NCBI GenBank assembly: GCA_964480695.1
Contig: CAYZPO010000029.1
Location: 1-12,732, forward strand
Source: CAZDDW01 sp964480695
GTDB lineage: Bacteria > Patescibacteriota > Patescibacteriia > UBA9934 > CAZDDW01
Length of the DNA: 12,732 nt
Direction: 5' to 3'
The translations under genes were made by a program, and so were the position numbers. Shown here piece after piece: positions 12,688 to 12,732 of this stretch. Each line of letters begins with the position of its first letter. Positions within the stretch are counted from its first letter, which is position 1. The notes beneath the pieces were generated by a model, which had not been told where the DNA came from, made no database searches, and was given only the letters and a program-made list of their open reading frames with translations.

Positions 12688-12716
12688 ATTAAAAGCTCGG
12701 ACGTTTGTTTTCTCAG
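12688..12716 (-). promoter_or_regulatory. possible promoter of dprA
   Basis: On the minus strand CTGAGA (12716-12711, four of six), a 17-base spacer and TTTAAT (12693-12688, five of six). It predicts a start near 12681 and a leader of about nine bases with no ribosome binding site. A GGCCGGCC palindrome (12679-12686) lies between the -10 and the ATG. The window ends at 12732, so an upstream gene could also drive dprA. Confidence 0.4.
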
Positions 12717-12732
12717 AGCGCTCGGGCTGCAC

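Noticed and set aside
1..12732. CRISPR arrays, insertion sequences, restriction or defence genes
   Set aside because: No regularly spaced repeats, transposase motifs or defence-type domains were seen on either strand.

Overview
This 12.7 kb window looks like a core chromosomal segment of an uncultivated, small-genome bacterium, most likely a Patescibacteria/CPR lineage of the Parcubacteria type. That assignment is an inference. It rests on short housekeeping proteins, a Rel protein that ends after its TGS domain, a small membrane hydrolase-like protein of a type common in such genomes, very tight gene packing, and several start codons just downstream of a -10 box with no Shine-Dalgarno sequence. 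UGA is a normal stop here, so lineages that recode UGA are unlikely. No plasmid, phage, IS or CRISPR signature was found.

Layout. 1-2670 (+): a tight operon with the tail of an unknown gene, a D,D-carboxypeptidase (S11 family), a COG2426-type membrane protein and a GT4 glycosyltransferase, suggesting cell-envelope work. 2645-3109 (-): a small membrane protein converging on the glycosyltransferase with a 26 bp overlap. 3166-3529: a tRNA cluster with elongator Met (-), Leu(CAA) (+) and initiator fMet (+), with well-formed promoters and terminators. 3577-4538 (+): a single HAD-fold gene with its own promoter, leader hairpin, strong ribosome binding site and terminator. It is about 52-53% GC in sampled stretches against about 33-35% in samples from rel and parA. 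4483-6286 (+): parA and parB, preceded by a parS-like palindrome and closed by a terminator lying inside the 3' end of the convergent rel gene. 6233-7708 (-): rel, (p)ppGpp metabolism. 7765-9072 (+): an unrecognised 435-residue protein. 9097-11298 (-): topA. 11355-11592 (+): an intergenic stretch with a good promoter, a densely paired transcript of about 200 nt and an intrinsic terminator, i.e. a probable structured non-coding RNA. 11583-12671 (-): dprA.

How it fits together: parABS handles chromosome segregation, topA supercoiling, dprA the handling of incoming DNA, rel the alarmone response, and the first operon the envelope. dprA and topA are neighbours in many bacteria; here the candidate RNA gene sits between them on the opposite strand. 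The points most worth a second look are that RNA, the parS-like site, the Asp-to-Asn change in the Rel hydrolase motif, the recurrent leaderless-style starts and the compositionally distinct HAD gene.
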